A stretch of DNA of 64,000 nucleotides. It comes from Parietaria judaica. Lineage: Eukaryota; Streptophyta; Magnoliopsida; Rosales; Urticaceae. Under the pieces are notes generated by a model. That model saw nothing but the letters and a program-made list of their open reading frames with translations. It was not told where the DNA came from and did not search any database. The translations under genes and the position numbers were made by a program. The stretch spans positions 11,236,606-11,300,605 of the forward strand of contig OX940865.1 of the NCBI GenBank assembly GCA_954871525.1, written 5' to 3'. This document shows, piece by piece, positions 25,906-39,704 of the stretch (position 1 is the stretch's first letter; each line of letters starts with the position of its first letter).

Positions 25906-27825
25906 TGCTAAAACTTGTATCATATATTATAATTAGTAAAATTTTGATCTCGTAAATTTTAGCTATCTTTCCCATCAGTAGTCCACATGCTTCACATTTT
26001 TTCCTTATGCCGTTCTTTATTTGTAGTTTTTTTCTTTTTCTCTTTTTCTTTATATGATTCTTAATTTTGTAATTTTATCTCTGTTGGACCCGCAGGTTAG
26101 GCTCTCTCTTCCCCAGCCACTATCCTGCGGTGAAGAATCGCGAGTAGGCTTGCTCGTCACGCCTTGACCTGCGCTCTCCCTCGGCTACTAAAGGCGCCTA
26201 AGTGCTTGAAAGTCAAAAGACGATGCCTCCTTCAAGGAAAAAAAGATTTTATCTCTCCTTCGTGGAGTAGGCATCTCGTTAACAGGTTGAATCTCGTAAA
26301 CTCTCGTGTGTATACTTTAAGCTATTACTTTATTCCGTTCAAGTTACATTTTTTCTTCACAGTCAAAACGAGTCGTTTCCGAACGAAAAATTGAGACAAC
26401 ATTCTCTATAAATGACCCTTCAAAAATATCATGGCAATTTAAGAGAAAGACTATACAATTAACCATATAAGAAAAAATATATCTATATATATCCGTTTTA
26501 TTTTACGTTGTTTTTTATCTTCGAGATTTGTGAAAGCACCGAGTAAAGCCAACACGAGTTGAATAAGAAGTCCATAGTCCATTTTTAATTGCTGATTTGC
26601 TGTATTGAATTGTAATCATAGACCCTAAATTCCGGACAAAAGTATGATCATCACCTTTCAATATTTCATTCACAATAATAGTGCCTTGCCTTTGTTGAAC
26701 TATTGACGATATTGATTTGACCCAAACCAAATCATAAAGTATATGAGAAAAGCATTTTGTCCAAAGGATATTCAACCATAAAATGTCCATTATAAATCGA
26801 ATATTATATAAAGGACTATTAAAAGTCGATCAAGGACTTTTACTCTCGTATGGTTCGCATGTTTAAATAAATAAAGGGAAAAAGTGGAAAATAAAATGAA
26901 GAAACATTCATTCACATGCTTTTGTTTCCTATGAATTATTATTAGTCACGTTCAAAAGAAAATATAATTTTGACGAATATCTTTAGATTCACACGTTAAT
27001 TTTGACTCTAATTAAATTGGTATGAATGGATACATTTACTTACTTTGTGTCTACATTGGTCTTGATTGTACAATTGAGTTATATATAGAAATTATGACTA
27101 AGTATACAGCAATTATCTACAAATAAAGAATATATATAGATATTAAACTATAAATAAATAGCAATAAACATGCAGTACGCTGAAGTGTTAGTTGAATCGT
27201 AATAAAGATCAAATTCATAACAAAACTGTATCTCTAAACAAAGCTCTCTATCGTAACTGTAAATGGAAATAAAAAAAATAGCTACAAAACATTAAAAATA
27301 TTAAATTTATATTAAGAACTGAGAAAAATAAAGTTAAATATTAACTAAAGTTGTGTAAATAGTACTAATCTATTATATAACTACATTAGATACTTTTAAA
27401 CTAATACTTAAGAGTTTATTAAACTGGTACTGAAATATTATTATATTATTCTTAGTATAATTAAATAATCATAATATTATTTTACTCAAAAGCTCATTAA
27501 TTATATAATATATGTTATTATTTGTAGGTGCAAAAATGCCCATATAAAATCTTACAAGATAAGTAGAAGTTATTAAGAGACAAAACTGTGTTGATAGAAG
27601 AAAATTACAATATCCCACAAACCGGTCCGGGTCGCCTAAACTAAAACCGACACTAAAAGAAAACAAAGAAAATGCTTATCAAAGAGAAACAAATATATGG
27701 ACTCGTATAAATATATGGAATTGTATAAATAAGGTTTTAATGTTTGATTCTCTTTGCTTAAACTCACAAAATGAAAAGAAACGACGTACTTGAGGTTGAA
27801 TTATCTTCTAAAGCGACAATGTTAC
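25906..27825. other. AT-rich intergenic stretch
   Basis: No gene recognised. 26085-26320 is GC-richer ('ggacccgcaggttaggctctctc' in pieces) and may be an old transposon fragment. The rest is very AT-rich with only short interrupted frames. Confidence 0.5.
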
Positions 27826-30800
27826 TCATTGCCTTCTCGACTTCTTTGAGAACTTCTTGTCCTTGTGGCCGAGATATTTCTCGACATTTTCTTCTAAATA
27901 GTCGTCGTTGTTCCTCCTTTTCTTGCGTGGCCCGTCCTTAATTTTCTAAGCACATCAAATATTGAAACGTTAACACAGAATAACGGCAATATCGATGCAT
28001 GGATGATAGCAAAGGGATGTTAAAATCGAGAAGCGGGTAAACAAAATAGATTACCGCAGTGGCTAGTCTGTTGGAAGCTTCTACGCGCTCTAGAATTGCC
28101 AAAACCTCCTGTTTTTCCGCTGTGTACTCCGGTAGCTTTTTGCCTGAAACAGTTAGGGGAAAGGGTAAGTGGGGAACATTATATCTTTTTTTGCCCTCAA
28201 GACTAGATGAGTCCCTACCGATGAGCTTCTCGATCTGTATATAATACTCCACTTCGTATTGATTCACGAGTGAGATGGCAACGCCAGATCGACCGGCCCG
28301 AGCAGTTCTACCCACTCGATGTATGTAATCCTGCGGGGCGCAAGAAGATAATACAGACTTAAGCAATTGTGAAGTTCTTTACATGGGAGATCAAACTCTA
28401 GATTCTGCTCAGCTTTGAGAAGCGAGTTCTTTTTGCAATAAAATAATGTGTAATTATCAACTAATCTATTTGAACTTATAAACTATAATCGATTACCCTC
28501 TGCTTTATATATCTAACAATTTTAACCCTAAAGACCAACAATTGATATCTATAACAATTAGAGTCAAACACCTAATCAAGCAAAGAATAAAAAAGGTTAA
28601 TAACTTATTTAATAAACTATCACCCACTTGGGTCGGGTTATAACATTATTTCCTAAAATTTAACAAAAAACATACATATTTATTTAGCAAGAACCTTATA
28701 AGTTCAGGGGCAAACTAACAGAAAACAAAGTTCAGCAGCCCAAGCTGAGACGAGGAGAGTTCACGGAAGACGACTTATAGTTACTCTAAATTAATTGTTT
28801 TTTTTTTTAAGGTTAAGTTATAGAATAGTATTAGTTGAGTATAATGTATATAAAGATCGCAGTAATTTAAAGAAATTGACCTTGGAGTTTGTTGGGATAT
28901 TGTAGTTAATAACCATATCTACGGCTGGGATATCGAGTCCCCTACTTGCCACGTCAGTGCACACGAGTATGTTATACTTCCCTGACTTGAATAAATTTAA
29001 AGCACCGAGCCGATCTGCCTGTCAAGATCAATTATTTTAGAGGTTTCAGAGATTCAAAGTTATGGAGAAAGAGGAGTGAACGGGAACATAAATACAAGGG
29101 TTACGCCTAACATCACAAGTATAATGTTGAATAATGCATACCTGTTTCATTTGACCACTAATTGGGATAGCCTTGAAACCGAGATTTGAAAGAACCAAAG
29201 CTAGGAAACGCGTAGCATCGCACGTCCGAGTAAACACCATTGATGTCGATGAGGGCCGCGTGGAAAGAATATGAACAAGATAGCACTCCTGTGAATGTGT
29301 TGAAATATAGGCTTAGTTTCTTGATATATTATTTGGTTTGTAATTTCCCGATTAATTATTGCTATCTTCATGATTATTATTATTAATGAAAATATCACCT
29401 TATATTTATCACCAATTAAACAATATTGCTGATTTAGTGTGTCCACGGTGGAATACTTGGAAGCCACTTCAATCTGAAAATAAACTGAGAGGTAAGTACC
29501 GAAGTGTTGCGAGTCAAGTGAAATTTTAGGCATATAGTTCAGTGAGTGAAGAATAATTTTTCACCTTTACGGGATTCCGCAGACAAGCCCTTTGGAGCTT
29601 CTCAACCTGAAACACAAGAATCATAACTAAATCAAAACTTACGTATTTAGACAAGACCTAAAACAGCAGAATCATATGATTCCTTCACTACATTCCGGAA
29701 TCACATGGACCACCAAGCATCAATTGTGAAGTTCTTAGGTAGGTGAAATATATTTATTTATGCATTACGACAAGAAATTGATGTTCACAACATTAACCAT
29801 CACTGAAGCTATAGTACTGAATATCTAAATGAAAAAATAAATTAAAAAAGATGAAGATTAAATTTACATAAACCATTACGGCATTACCTTTTTCGTCATG
29901 GTAGCAGAAAATAAATAGGTTCTTCGATCACGAGGGATAACACTCAAAATTTCATCGATTGACTTCTGAAATTCCTCATTAAGTAATCTATCTGCTTCAT
30001 CTAAAACCTGCTCAATAAATCAAACTAATACATCAGGTGAAAAAGGAAAAAGAGGACCAGAATGAGGTATATGGCAGTTTAGAAGTCTCAGCAGATAATG
30101 ATTTTTCTAACAATTCACAGAGAAAGATGACCCCCGTGGCCCGTGCAGAAGTAAAAATGTTTTTTTAAGGGACTAGAATAGTTGGGTAACATAACTGAAG
30201 ACTTATCGACAAATTCATACCAGATACTTCAGTGTGCGAAGAGAAAACCCCTTTGTGTTGGTTAAGTGATCCATTAACCGTCCAGGTGTTGCAACCTGCA
30301 TAATTATAGGGGAGATTTAAGCAAGATTCTATTAGTAATTTATGGAAGGAATATAATTGAATCCTAGCGAGCTATACTGATCGCTCGAATCTTGTTAGAT
30401 AAAATTTATCTGATAAATAATGTAGCACCACTCCACAATTGATAGCTAAAAGCAACCACAGAGCAGAACCTAGGAGATGTTCTAAAAAAATTAAATAATA
30501 CTACTATGTAATAAGTATCAATTTATCAGTTTACAACTTCCAATAATAAATATAATTCTTCACGGATTATTAAAATTTAAAATAATTGATCCTCATAGCT
30601 TACAATTATGTGTGGCCGCTTCGAAAGAAATATCGACTGTTGCACCATGTCTACTCCTCCAACTAGCTACAAAAGATTACATAAATGATTAGAAACTGAT
30701 ATTCGACAATAGAGCAAAATTTAGCGATAATGTAAATATAAAAATCTAGCATATAACTTCAGTGAAAAACATTTCATTGCAGGTCTACTAATTTTCAGAG

Positions 30801-32304
30801 TACATTTCTTGAAATCACAAGGATACTCAATAGGAATTTTCCAATACTCAGATTTCCCGGCCAAACCTAATGGCCAGCACCTTAGATAGGCTTAACCAAA
30901 GCTTTAATATTATTTATTTTGAGGTATTTAATGACATAAAGATATCACTTATGTAGCAAAAAATAATTGATTTAGAAGACTCACCACAGCACATTTAACT
31001 TCTATCCCAGATCCCAAAGCTTCAAATTGTCCTGCAATCTGTATCGCAAGCTCCCTGAAGTAAGAGCAAAATGTTTGAAGAATAATGAAACAGAAGAATA
31101 AGCCGGAAAAACATAGCGCAAAATCTAACCTTGTCGGAGACAACACGCAAGCAAAGAATGCTTGTGGAGCTTTCAAAAGGGCTTCTAATATGGGCAGAGC
31201 AAAAGCCCCGGTTTTACCAGAACCCGTCTGTGCAAGTGCTATAACGTCTTTACCTGTTATATAAACATTTTAAAATTTCCTCGAAGAAGCTGTGAATATA
31301 AAAGGCATTGATCAACTTATTAAAAAACTAATTGCATCGAGAAACATTACAATTTTACATAAACTGACATATATATCAAATAAGTAAATGATAAAAGATA
31401 CACCATAATCCCAATCAAACTAAATTATCGTCATGATTCATGTATCATAATTCACTATGGCTTGGACTGACATAAGTATCAAATAACATAAGTATTGAAG
31501 ACAGGAATATATAACAACATAACAAATTAACAATAAAAACTAACATAAAAATGAACATAACAGAAGCTACTCCATCATGATTCACGAAATTCACTGATTT
31601 TCATATAAAGCTAGTATTCCAGCCGAAACGAGGACGTATTCATCAAAATAATAGGTGGAAGCAGGAAAAATAGTTTGGCAGCAAAACAGCAAGACAAGAA
31701 AACCGGGACCAAGATAATTCCAGACCCCGGTCCCGGTTTCACCCCTAATTCCAGCCAAAACAATGACATATATAGCAAAACAATAGGAAGAATCAGGCCC
31801 AATAACTTAGTAAAACAACCAAACCATAAAAACCGGAACCGGGCACGACAAAAAGAAATTCGGTTCCCGGACGGGTTTCACCACTAATTCCCGCCACCAA
31901 TGAAATAATAGGCATAATCAGGCACATTTACTCGGAAAAGAACCAAACCAGAAAACCCGGGTCCGGCAGATAAAAAAAGCCCGATTCCAGTCCCAACTCC
32001 AGTATCAAAATAATAGGCAGAATCAGGTACCATAACTTGTTTCAGTGAGCATCATTGCTTTGAACAAAGAATTGGGCAAACAATGGTGACATTGAAGATA
32101 GATCGAACCTTGGAGGGCGTGAGGAATGGCTTCGGTCTGAATCTTGGTGGTGGTTTTCCAGCCCACCTTGTCGCAGGCCTCTGCTAAGGAGTCGCATATC
32201 CCCAGCTGTTTGAATGTCTTGGTCTCCTCGATCTCTTCCATCTGCAACAGGGAAAAAGGAGTGGCTGCCATTAGAGTCTCCGTGCGAAGCTTGAGAAGCT
32301 CCAT
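27826..32304 (-). CDS. RH10: DEAD-box ATP-dependent RNA helicase, RH10/DDX47/Rrp3 type, 13 exons
   Basis: Exons: 32109-32304, 31130-31253, 30985-31054, 30604-30666, 30221-30295, 29888-30007, 29566-29607, 29399-29473, 29142-29288, 28881-29018, 28219-28330, 28055-28143, 27826-27945. The sum is 1371 nt, 456 aa. Motifs: Q region (F...[13 protein letters not shown]), I AQTGSGKT (73-80), Ia PTREL, Ib TPGR, II DEAD (179-182), III SAT (210-212), V ARGLDIP-like [20 protein letters not shown] (354-361). The basic tail PRKKRR...KSRRQ suits nucleolar targeting. Yeast Rrp3 and human DDX47 act in 18S pre-rRNA processing; the same role is inferred here. The start is ambiguous: in-frame ATGs lie at 32304, 32271 and 32241. 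Arabidopsis RH10 begins at the position of the third ([10 protein letters not shown]), which would give 435 aa. Confidence 0.9.
31640..32030. repeat. Degenerate ~125-bp tandem repeat in helicase intron 1
   Basis: The motif (A)AATAATAGG..GAATCAGG with CCGG-rich blocks ('accgggaccaag', 'ccggaaccgggc', 'cccgggtccggc') recurs near 31650, 31780, 31905 and 32007. Related 'ccggttccg' wording occurs at 59040-59360. It could be a small transposon family. Non-coding. Confidence 0.5.
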
Positions 32305-34710
32305 CGAAAGCAGAGAAGAAGCTCACCGGAGACGGCGCTGAGAGGGGGAGGAGGAGGAGGAGGACGGAGAGTCAGATACGTGAAGAGTAATAGGGTTTTC
32401 GTGTATAGGGCTTTTCACAAATATTAATTTTTTTTATTTATATATACCCTACGAAGACGCAAATTTATACATATACGTCTGAGAGTAAACTAAATTGTAC
32501 AACTACAAACAACCCCTATATTTTGTTTCTCTACGAACTAGGCGCGGTGATGATAAAATATATTAATAATTGAGGATTAAAATATTTATCAAGTTATCAT
32601 GTAAGTTGTACTGTGTATTAATTATTTTTTTACTTGATCTCATTATTTTTATCGTAAAATAATAATAATAATAATAATAATAAAACACACATGTATACTT
32701 ATATAATATATCTCTAACAATACATTTTGAATTTTTTTCCTATATCATTATCAAAATATCTTGCAAAAAAAAACACTACAATATTTTCTTTCCCTAAAAT
32801 ATGTTTTTGGCTTCTCCCCTATTTTATTTTCTTAGTAGAAGAAAGAAGATCAAGAGGTAATTTATCAAGAGGTAATTTAACAAAATCACAAACATTTCAC
32901 TACCAAAATATATGAAGATTGCTTTGTTTCCTTTTTATTATTATTTCGTTCTACTTCATATTTTTATACAAAGAAATTAACAACACCCAAATAATCGTAT
33001 ATAGCATCAAAAGAAGAAGAAAAAAAAAACTATATCATTCATGAATAACATGTCCAATAGCTTAAAAGCTCTTATCTCAAGGCTTCCGTAACTTGTATCT
33101 TATGCTTTTGAGAGGCCGTCATTCATTTTGTGAGTTAATGCAGAAAAACAATTCATAATAAACAGTCAAGAAGTAAGAACCATATCTAAGGTTATTAAAA
33201 TCTTATTAAGTCAATAACAAAAGATAATACACTATTTCAGGCTAAGAAAATCGTATGGAAAATAAACAAATAAAAATATCATTAAAGAATCAAGCAAGTT
33301 TACTAAATTATTTATTAAACTAAAAACTTTAGACACTATAGGCATCTAACCATTTAATACCCTATATATATATATATAAACTTACGATGAAATTTAAATC
33401 TCTATGTAAAAGATAATAACAATAAACACAACATTATTATCATTACTATTAATCTTTATCAACTTCCAAGTCACTTGTCGTATCAATTGCCGCCTGCGAT
33501 TATCTTTGAGTTTCTTATTTTTAAATGATCTATATTGGATATCATATAATTAACTTGAGACCCCGAGGAATTCACGGCATGATGGAAATCACATAATACG
33601 ATATGAATTTAAAACATAACATTAGTTTAAACATATATAAGAGCTACATATCGAAATTAATTCTCAGAAGAAGATGGCGAGCCTGATGAAGATTTTACAC
33701 CCGTGAGATTTTACTTACAAAAATCTTAAATGTAACGCTATAATATATTCATCACATTGGAAAAATGCTTGCTACTACCGACCGTAGTTGTTCAGTTTTG
33801 TCACAGTTGTTACGAACTTACAACAATACTGCGCTTGTGACCTACAACAAAAACTATAATTTCAACAAAGCCTAAAAAAGAGAATGTCATTAGGTATATA
33901 AACCCATGGTAGTGTTGACAAAAGCAAAAAATAATTTCTCATGAGCTAAAAGCAAATATATATCGACACAAACTTCACTTACGACAACAGTGGTTGGAGC
34001 TGATTAAATGCCTTTCTCCATTAATAACGGCATTGAGAGTCGAGACAGGCCGGATTCAGTCAGAGAAGAAGAGGATTGGTGAGTTCGCGTGCTTGACTTC
34101 AAATTGGATGAAGAAAAAACCAAACCAATAGGGGTTTCCTCTGTAAGAAATATAGAACACATGGTGCTATATATACATACACTGAAGGAAGATTAACAGA
34201 TGCTACATGACTGCGTAAACGTAAATTCACCCACAACATTATGGAATAAGTATTACGATTTGAAAGGTCTTTCACGCCTCTTCATTTTGATCTGGTACGT
34301 TATTTAGTGATGATTAAGAAACAATCAATATTTAATTTACAAATGTAACAATAACCATGGTCTGATTTTTATTTTAAAAAAATACAAAATTTAATAAAAT
34401 GGAAATTTAGTCATTAACCAATCGAATCGATAAAGAAAATAAAAAATTGAAACGATAAAATCTGCCAAAATAGTATCTGGAAATCATTTGTCATGTTTAA
34501 CGTTTAATGTGCAAATTTAATGTAACAATTTGGACCCATTGTAATAATAATGAAATAATTTAAAACTGATGGACAAAGTGTAATAATCAATGAAGAGAGT
34601 AAAAAAAATATATAAAATAGTGAAATTTTAGAATAAGAGTATTTTCCATTTCCAAGCTTTTTAGACAATGAATTTATTGTGGGTAGATTTTGCTTTTATA
34701 TATATATAGA
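32305..34710. other. Helicase 5' flank and long AT-rich intergenic stretch
   Basis: A (GGA)n tract at 32345-32366 lies just upstream of the helicase start. A (TAA)n microsatellite occurs near 32658-32682. From there to 34710 the DNA is AT-rich with no supported gene or bounded repeat. Confidence 0.5.
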
Positions 34711-36450
34711 TTTGTTTCGGGACATGTTATAAACATAGGAAAATTCGCTATTTCCTTTTTAGCCCTCAGCGTTCCAAATGATTTAAAAGAAACCTTGCGG
34801 AGCGTCTTAGATATCGGCCAGATCCAAGCCCATGACTACTACTTTGGGCTCCCGTCAATGGTGGGCCAAAATAAAAGGGGTTCATTCAAGGTGATTCGAG
34901 ACAAAGTTTGGAAACTACAAAGTTGGTGGGCTTCTCTCTTCTCGGCGGGAGGGAAGGAGATCCTTGTGAAGACGGTGACTCAATCTATTCCGGCCTATGC
35001 GATGAGTATGTTTCGTATTCCTTTTTCCTTGTGTGATGAAATTTAGAAAATAATTTGTCAATTTCGGTGGGGTAGTGATGGAATAAAAAAAAAATCCATT
35101 AGATAAATTGGCAAAGACTTTGCAACTGGAAAGATCGAGGAGGGCTGGGTTTTAGAGACTCCAAATGCTTTAACCAAGCATTGCTTGCTAAACGAGATTG
35201 GCGTCTTCTTCAAAATCATATGTTTGTTGTCGGGCGTATTCTTAAGGGAAAATACTTTCATAACGAGAATATTTAAGAAGCTTCAGTAACAAAAAGTTGC
35301 TCGTCTATTTGGCGAAGTCTTTTATGGGGAAGAGACTTAATTAAGAAAGGTGCAAGGTTGAAGGTTGAGAACGGTTACGCTATTCATCCCATTCATGATC
35401 ATTGGATTCCAAGACAGTTTGAGTTCAAACCTCTTTCAGCAATACGCCCTTTGGATAGAGATTCTCGTGTCAGTGATTTTATCCTTAATGACGGAAAATG
35501 GGATTCGGAATTGCTCCGATGCTACTTTCTTGAGCTCGACGTGGAAATTATTGAAGACATTCCTTTGAATTTTTATCCAAAACAAGATCGGTGTATTTGG
35601 CACTTTGACCCAAAGGGTGTCTTTTCGGTTCGATTGACCTACAAGGTGGCCTTTGACGGGGAATGCGGCATGAACCAAGTTGATAACTCCAATTATAGGG
35701 GATGCTGGAAGAAGCTTTGGAATATTCGTGTGCCAAACAAAATAAAAAAAATCGTGTGGCGAGCTTTTTTTGAGATGCTCTCAACCCGTGTAAATCTTGG
35801 TCGTAGGAGTATCGCTCTCGAGCGAAGATGCCCAAAATTTTGCCCATTGTTTCTTTGGTGAAATGTGTTTGTAACTATGCTTTCCGAGTTTAAGTATCTC
35901 ACAGAACTCATGGCGAGATGATTCATAATCAAGACCATGATAGCTCGAAACATCAATTGTTACCTCCTCCGTCTTCAACCATTAAGTTAAACATTGACGT
36001 TACCTTTCACGGGAAAATGGCTGGATTTGGGGGGATTTTCAGAAATTCTGAGGGCCATGTATTAGGCATCTTTGGTGATACCATGCGCGGCTACCCTTCA
36101 GTGGCTGTCGGCGAGGCTCTAACTATCAATTCTGGGTTTTTGGCAGTGAAAGCTCGTGGCTTTGATAAACTCATCATCGAATCTGACGCGAAAACGGTTG
36201 TTGATGCGATTAAAAAACCTTTGTAATCTAACAATCTTGGTAATACTACAGAAGATATTCAAAGTCTTTGTTGCAACTTTTCTGATATCTCTTTTTCCTA
36301 TGTTCCGAGAAACTGTAATTTGCTCATGCTATATCGGCCAAGACCTTTTCCTCAAATTTTGCGCCATTCCCCCGTATGGGTTGGTAGTCTTTTCGTGTAA
36401 TTCTTGCTTTGACTTTTTTTTACTGAAATCTCTTTAAAAAAAATAAAAAA
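34711..36450 (+). pseudogene. 5'-truncated, broken LINE retrotransposon (RT 3' part, zf-RVT, RNase H)
   Basis: Successive frames match the C-terminal half of plant L1-type ORF2. 34711-35046: SVPNDLKETLRSVLDIGQIQ...YYFGLPSMVGQNKRGSFK...KEILVKTVTQSIPAYAMSMF, then a TAG stop. A degraded stretch to 35350 has several stops. 35358-35861 encodes WDSELLRCYFLELDVEIIED...DRCIWHFDPKGVFSVRLTYK...LWNIRVPNKIKKIVWRAF, the zf-RVT block. 35918-36226 encodes STIKLNIDVTFHGKMAGFGG...VAVGEALTINSGF...KLIIESDAKTVVDAIK, an RNase H with acidic residues in NID, GEA and ESDA. Endonuclease and RT catalytic parts are missing. An A-rich tail follows near 36430-36450. Not functional. Confidence 0.85.
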
Positions 36451-37005
36451 TTATGACCCTATTGAAAAAATAAATTACCTAAATAATTAATTATCTAATT
36501 ATTTTTTTAAGTAAAAGAGGAGGCACGACATCTCGCAATGTGATCTCGAATCCCAACTAGATTGACACCAAATAACACAAAGTAAGAAACGGGGCTCTGG
36601 ATAAGATAAACAAAAAATATCACAGTTTACAAGGAAACAGAAAGAGACAATAACTAACAAAACCTAATATCTTAATTATTTAATATATATAATTAATTTA
36701 ATATATAAAAAGGTGAATTCAAATTTTATGCTTGGCCACCAAGCGTCACAATTCACCCAATTTATTTAAGTAATACTTAATATAATATTCTAAATAATAA
36801 ATTACTTAATGAAATAAATTAAATTATGAAAGTAAATTATCTTTTAGGCCATTCATCTGTGTATTTAATTGCCGTTTCATAATTTCGTTCTTTAAGGTGC
36901 TTAAACACGCTTTTATTGGTGTATTTGATGTTGTTGTCGACCAGACGACCATGTTCGATAAGCTGTCTTTAAAAGGTCATAACTTCTTGCCCGGTGTCGA
37001 GTTTG

Positions 37006-37091
<86 letters not shown>

Positions 37092-37394
37092 AATCAAAGC
37101 TTGAGACCACATATACGCACCCATGTGACATATTCTTCCATATTTTAATTGAAAGTGAGTCGATGAGGCGAAAAACTTGGACTGTTTCCGAAAAGTGGCG
37201 AGAATAGTTGACTCCTTCTGGCTAAATTGGATCTGCATAACACCCAACTAATTTTGGGCTAGAAAAGTTAATAATATTTACACAATTTGCTAGACTCATT
37301 GGGCTTTTGCCAAGATTTTTTTTTCTTCCGTAAACCATTTTGTAAATAAGCAAATCGAGCATCAACGTGTGTCATGTATTAGTTACTTTGTTTT
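36451..37394. other. AT-rich spacer with long (TA)n microsatellite
   Basis: Contains about 38 TA dinucleotides at 37013-37089. The frame across it (Ile-Tyr repeat) is not a gene. Nothing else recognised. Confidence 0.6.
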
Positions 37395-37687
37395 TTACTT
37401 ATTCTATATAGACTTAGACCCACTCCATTTGAATAATCGTGTTAGAAGTTGAGACTCAGATCGGCTCCGTATACTAACTGGCTTATCGTGTCTACCCATG
37501 TGACTTATTTAACCTATTCAAGTATTTATATATGATATTTAATTCACTTTAAACTCATTTAGTTTAATTTATTTAATAATATCATCTAAGATTTTAAAAT
37601 CAATTAACAATTTTCTACATTCATCAATTAAACATCGTAATTAATAAAACAAAAAACATAAATTTCTTATATAACAAGTATTAAAAC

Positions 37688-38790
37688 TGTTGATACCGAA
37701 AAATGGATCAAACACTGTAGCAGCCCAAAGCTGGATATTGGGTCGGGCTCATCGCCGTTTGTTGACTTTCCTGGGCTAGATGCTTGACTCACTGTTCTTG
37801 AAGGATCTGAGAGAGCTGGGGGTGATGATGATGTGATGCCGCGCCTCGTTGAGTGTGGTGAGGCTGCCTACGTACCCACTTGCTGGCAAGTGGGATCAGG
37901 TCATCTCGTAGTTCAAAATAGACGTTGATTGAGTCGTTCTTGGGCTGGCCTGGGCGAGCCTGAAGCTGATTGTGGGAGAGCTGCGGATGCCTCCTGTGCT
38001 TTCTCTCTGGGAGTCGGCGATACCTCCGGTGAGCCGGAGATTCCTCTAGTGCTTTCGCTCTAGCTGGTGGAGACGGGAGTCGGTCGGCGCTCGGACATTC
38101 CTTTGGGAGTTAGCGATTCCTCTGGTAGACCGGGAATTTCTCCAGCGGTTCTGCTCTAGCGAGCTCCTCCGGCAGATCAGACCCTCCGCTTACCGTCGGA
38201 CTGGAACCGGGTTCTCCAACCCGTTACCGCAAAGTCCTAGGACTCGGGATATAGGTCGGCGACCACTGAGAACCGGAGCCTCCGTAGGGCAGGTCGTCGA
38301 TCAGGCGCTTCCGCTCTAGCTGACACCTCCGTTCCGACCTTAGTCGGGTAAACCTGCCAGAATATAAATATAGAAGAGAGAAAACGGTGTTTATCGGTAT
38401 CTAGAGCGTTTGAATCGGAGTTACCGTTTGAATGAATCGAGCTTCTATTTATAGGAGAGACCGAGGGCCTGAGAGCAGTTTAATATTGTCGCTTTAGTCC
38501 TCCGCGCCGCGGCGCTGCAGGGTTCACGCCGCGGCGGCGCCGGGTCGCGCTGCGGCACTGCATGTTTCGCACCGCGGCGGCGCGGGGTTCGCGCCGCAGA
38601 ATAACCTTAATAGGCTCGAAAATGTGTATTGACATCCCGTCACGGAGCGGGGGCGGCGCGCTTCATCGCTTAGTTATTATTTGAATAATAAAATTTGTAT
38701 CTGCATTTTTTGGGCTTCTCTCTCTTGAGATATGGGCCTCCGATGGGCGTTTTTTAGCCAAAATTGATTTGGAGAAAATCACCCACAACA
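37688..38790. mobile_element. Solo LTR (1103 bp) with 5-bp TSD AAAAC
   Basis: Starts TGTTGATACCGAAAAA and ends AAATCACCCACAACA. It is flanked by AAAAC at 37683-37687 and 38791-38795. It shares GAGGCTGCCTACGTACCC and GGGATCAGGTCATC.CGTAGTTC with the LTR at 57172-57754, and a TATTTATAGGAG box (38447 region) with all three. A GC-rich array of GCGCCGCGGCG blocks lies at 38497-38603. No internal retrotransposon domain adjoins it. Confidence 0.85.
38497..38603. repeat. GC-rich palindromic subrepeats inside the LTR
   Basis: Three to four ~33-bp units containing CGCCGCGGCGC and GGGTTCGCGCCGC. The cores are self-complementary. Found only in this LTR of the three in the window. Confidence 0.6.
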
Positions 38791-39704
38791 AAAACATTTA
38801 ATAATATACATAAAATGCATAAAATGAAACTTTTTATTCATTAATCGTATCTAATTGTGTCTCATCTTATTGTTGTACTCGTGTCGTGTCGGTTGAACCC
38901 AGATCCATTTAGGATCGACCCGAACTCATTTATATCGTGTCGTAACCGTGTCACGTTTGGCCCCACATTATCACCCATAGTCCGAGTTGAAAACATCTCA
39001 TTGCGTCCACGGGTTATATAGAGCCGAAGTCAATGAGGTTTGAATATTAATCTTCAACCAATTCTCCAGCTTCAATCTTCTTCAACAAATAGTAATCACG
39101 AGCAGTCAACAACTTTAGTTTTTACTTTTTAGCTCGTAAACTTCCATCGTCAATCCGGAGAAAATCAACTTTAATCATTTTATTGTTGAAGAAAGCAAAC
39201 TTTGGTGACTAATACGCATTAAATCATTATATACTATTCGATAAATACATGTTGTAATTACATAAAACGACAATGTTTCAACATTTACTAGTTCTTTATT
39301 TAAACACAGTTTCAGTCTCAAGTTTTTGTCAAATAGAGATACAGTAAATTCTTAATTTTCTCAAAAACTACAATTACGTTAATTAGAGTAGAACTTCTAT
39401 AACTTAATACTATTGGGACCGACAAAAAATATTATCTTATCGTATTATTAATTAACATATAAATTAATAATTTATTAATTTATACATTAATAAAGAAAAA
39501 ATTTATTAATCAGATATAATGATGTAAACATCTTTAGGAACAAAAAATTATTTCAATTTATTATATCAAGTATCAATATTAAGAATGCTAAGAGAGACTA
39601 TTATGATTTTTTTTTATTAAAGTACCAATGTCATAAATATTAAAAAGCCCATTGACACTAAAGAGGAATAACAATAGCTTCGTAAAGTTGTGATAATTAA
39701 CGCT

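Larger units (their letters stand above)
37395..38975. repeat. ACACGA repeat, copy 2, split by a solo LTR
   Basis: The parts 37395-37687 and 38796-38975 together match, in reverse orientation, the repeat at 1003-1431. Shared blocks: TATCATCTAAGATTTTAAAA, GTGTCTCATC, CGTGTCGTGTCGG and a terminal TTGGCCCCACATT. The solo LTR at 37688-38790 lies inside it, so this repeat is older than the LTR insertion. Confidence 0.6.

Noticed and set aside
36897..37148. 83-codon frame
   Set aside because: Mostly an Ile-Tyr repeat from the (TA)n microsatellite.
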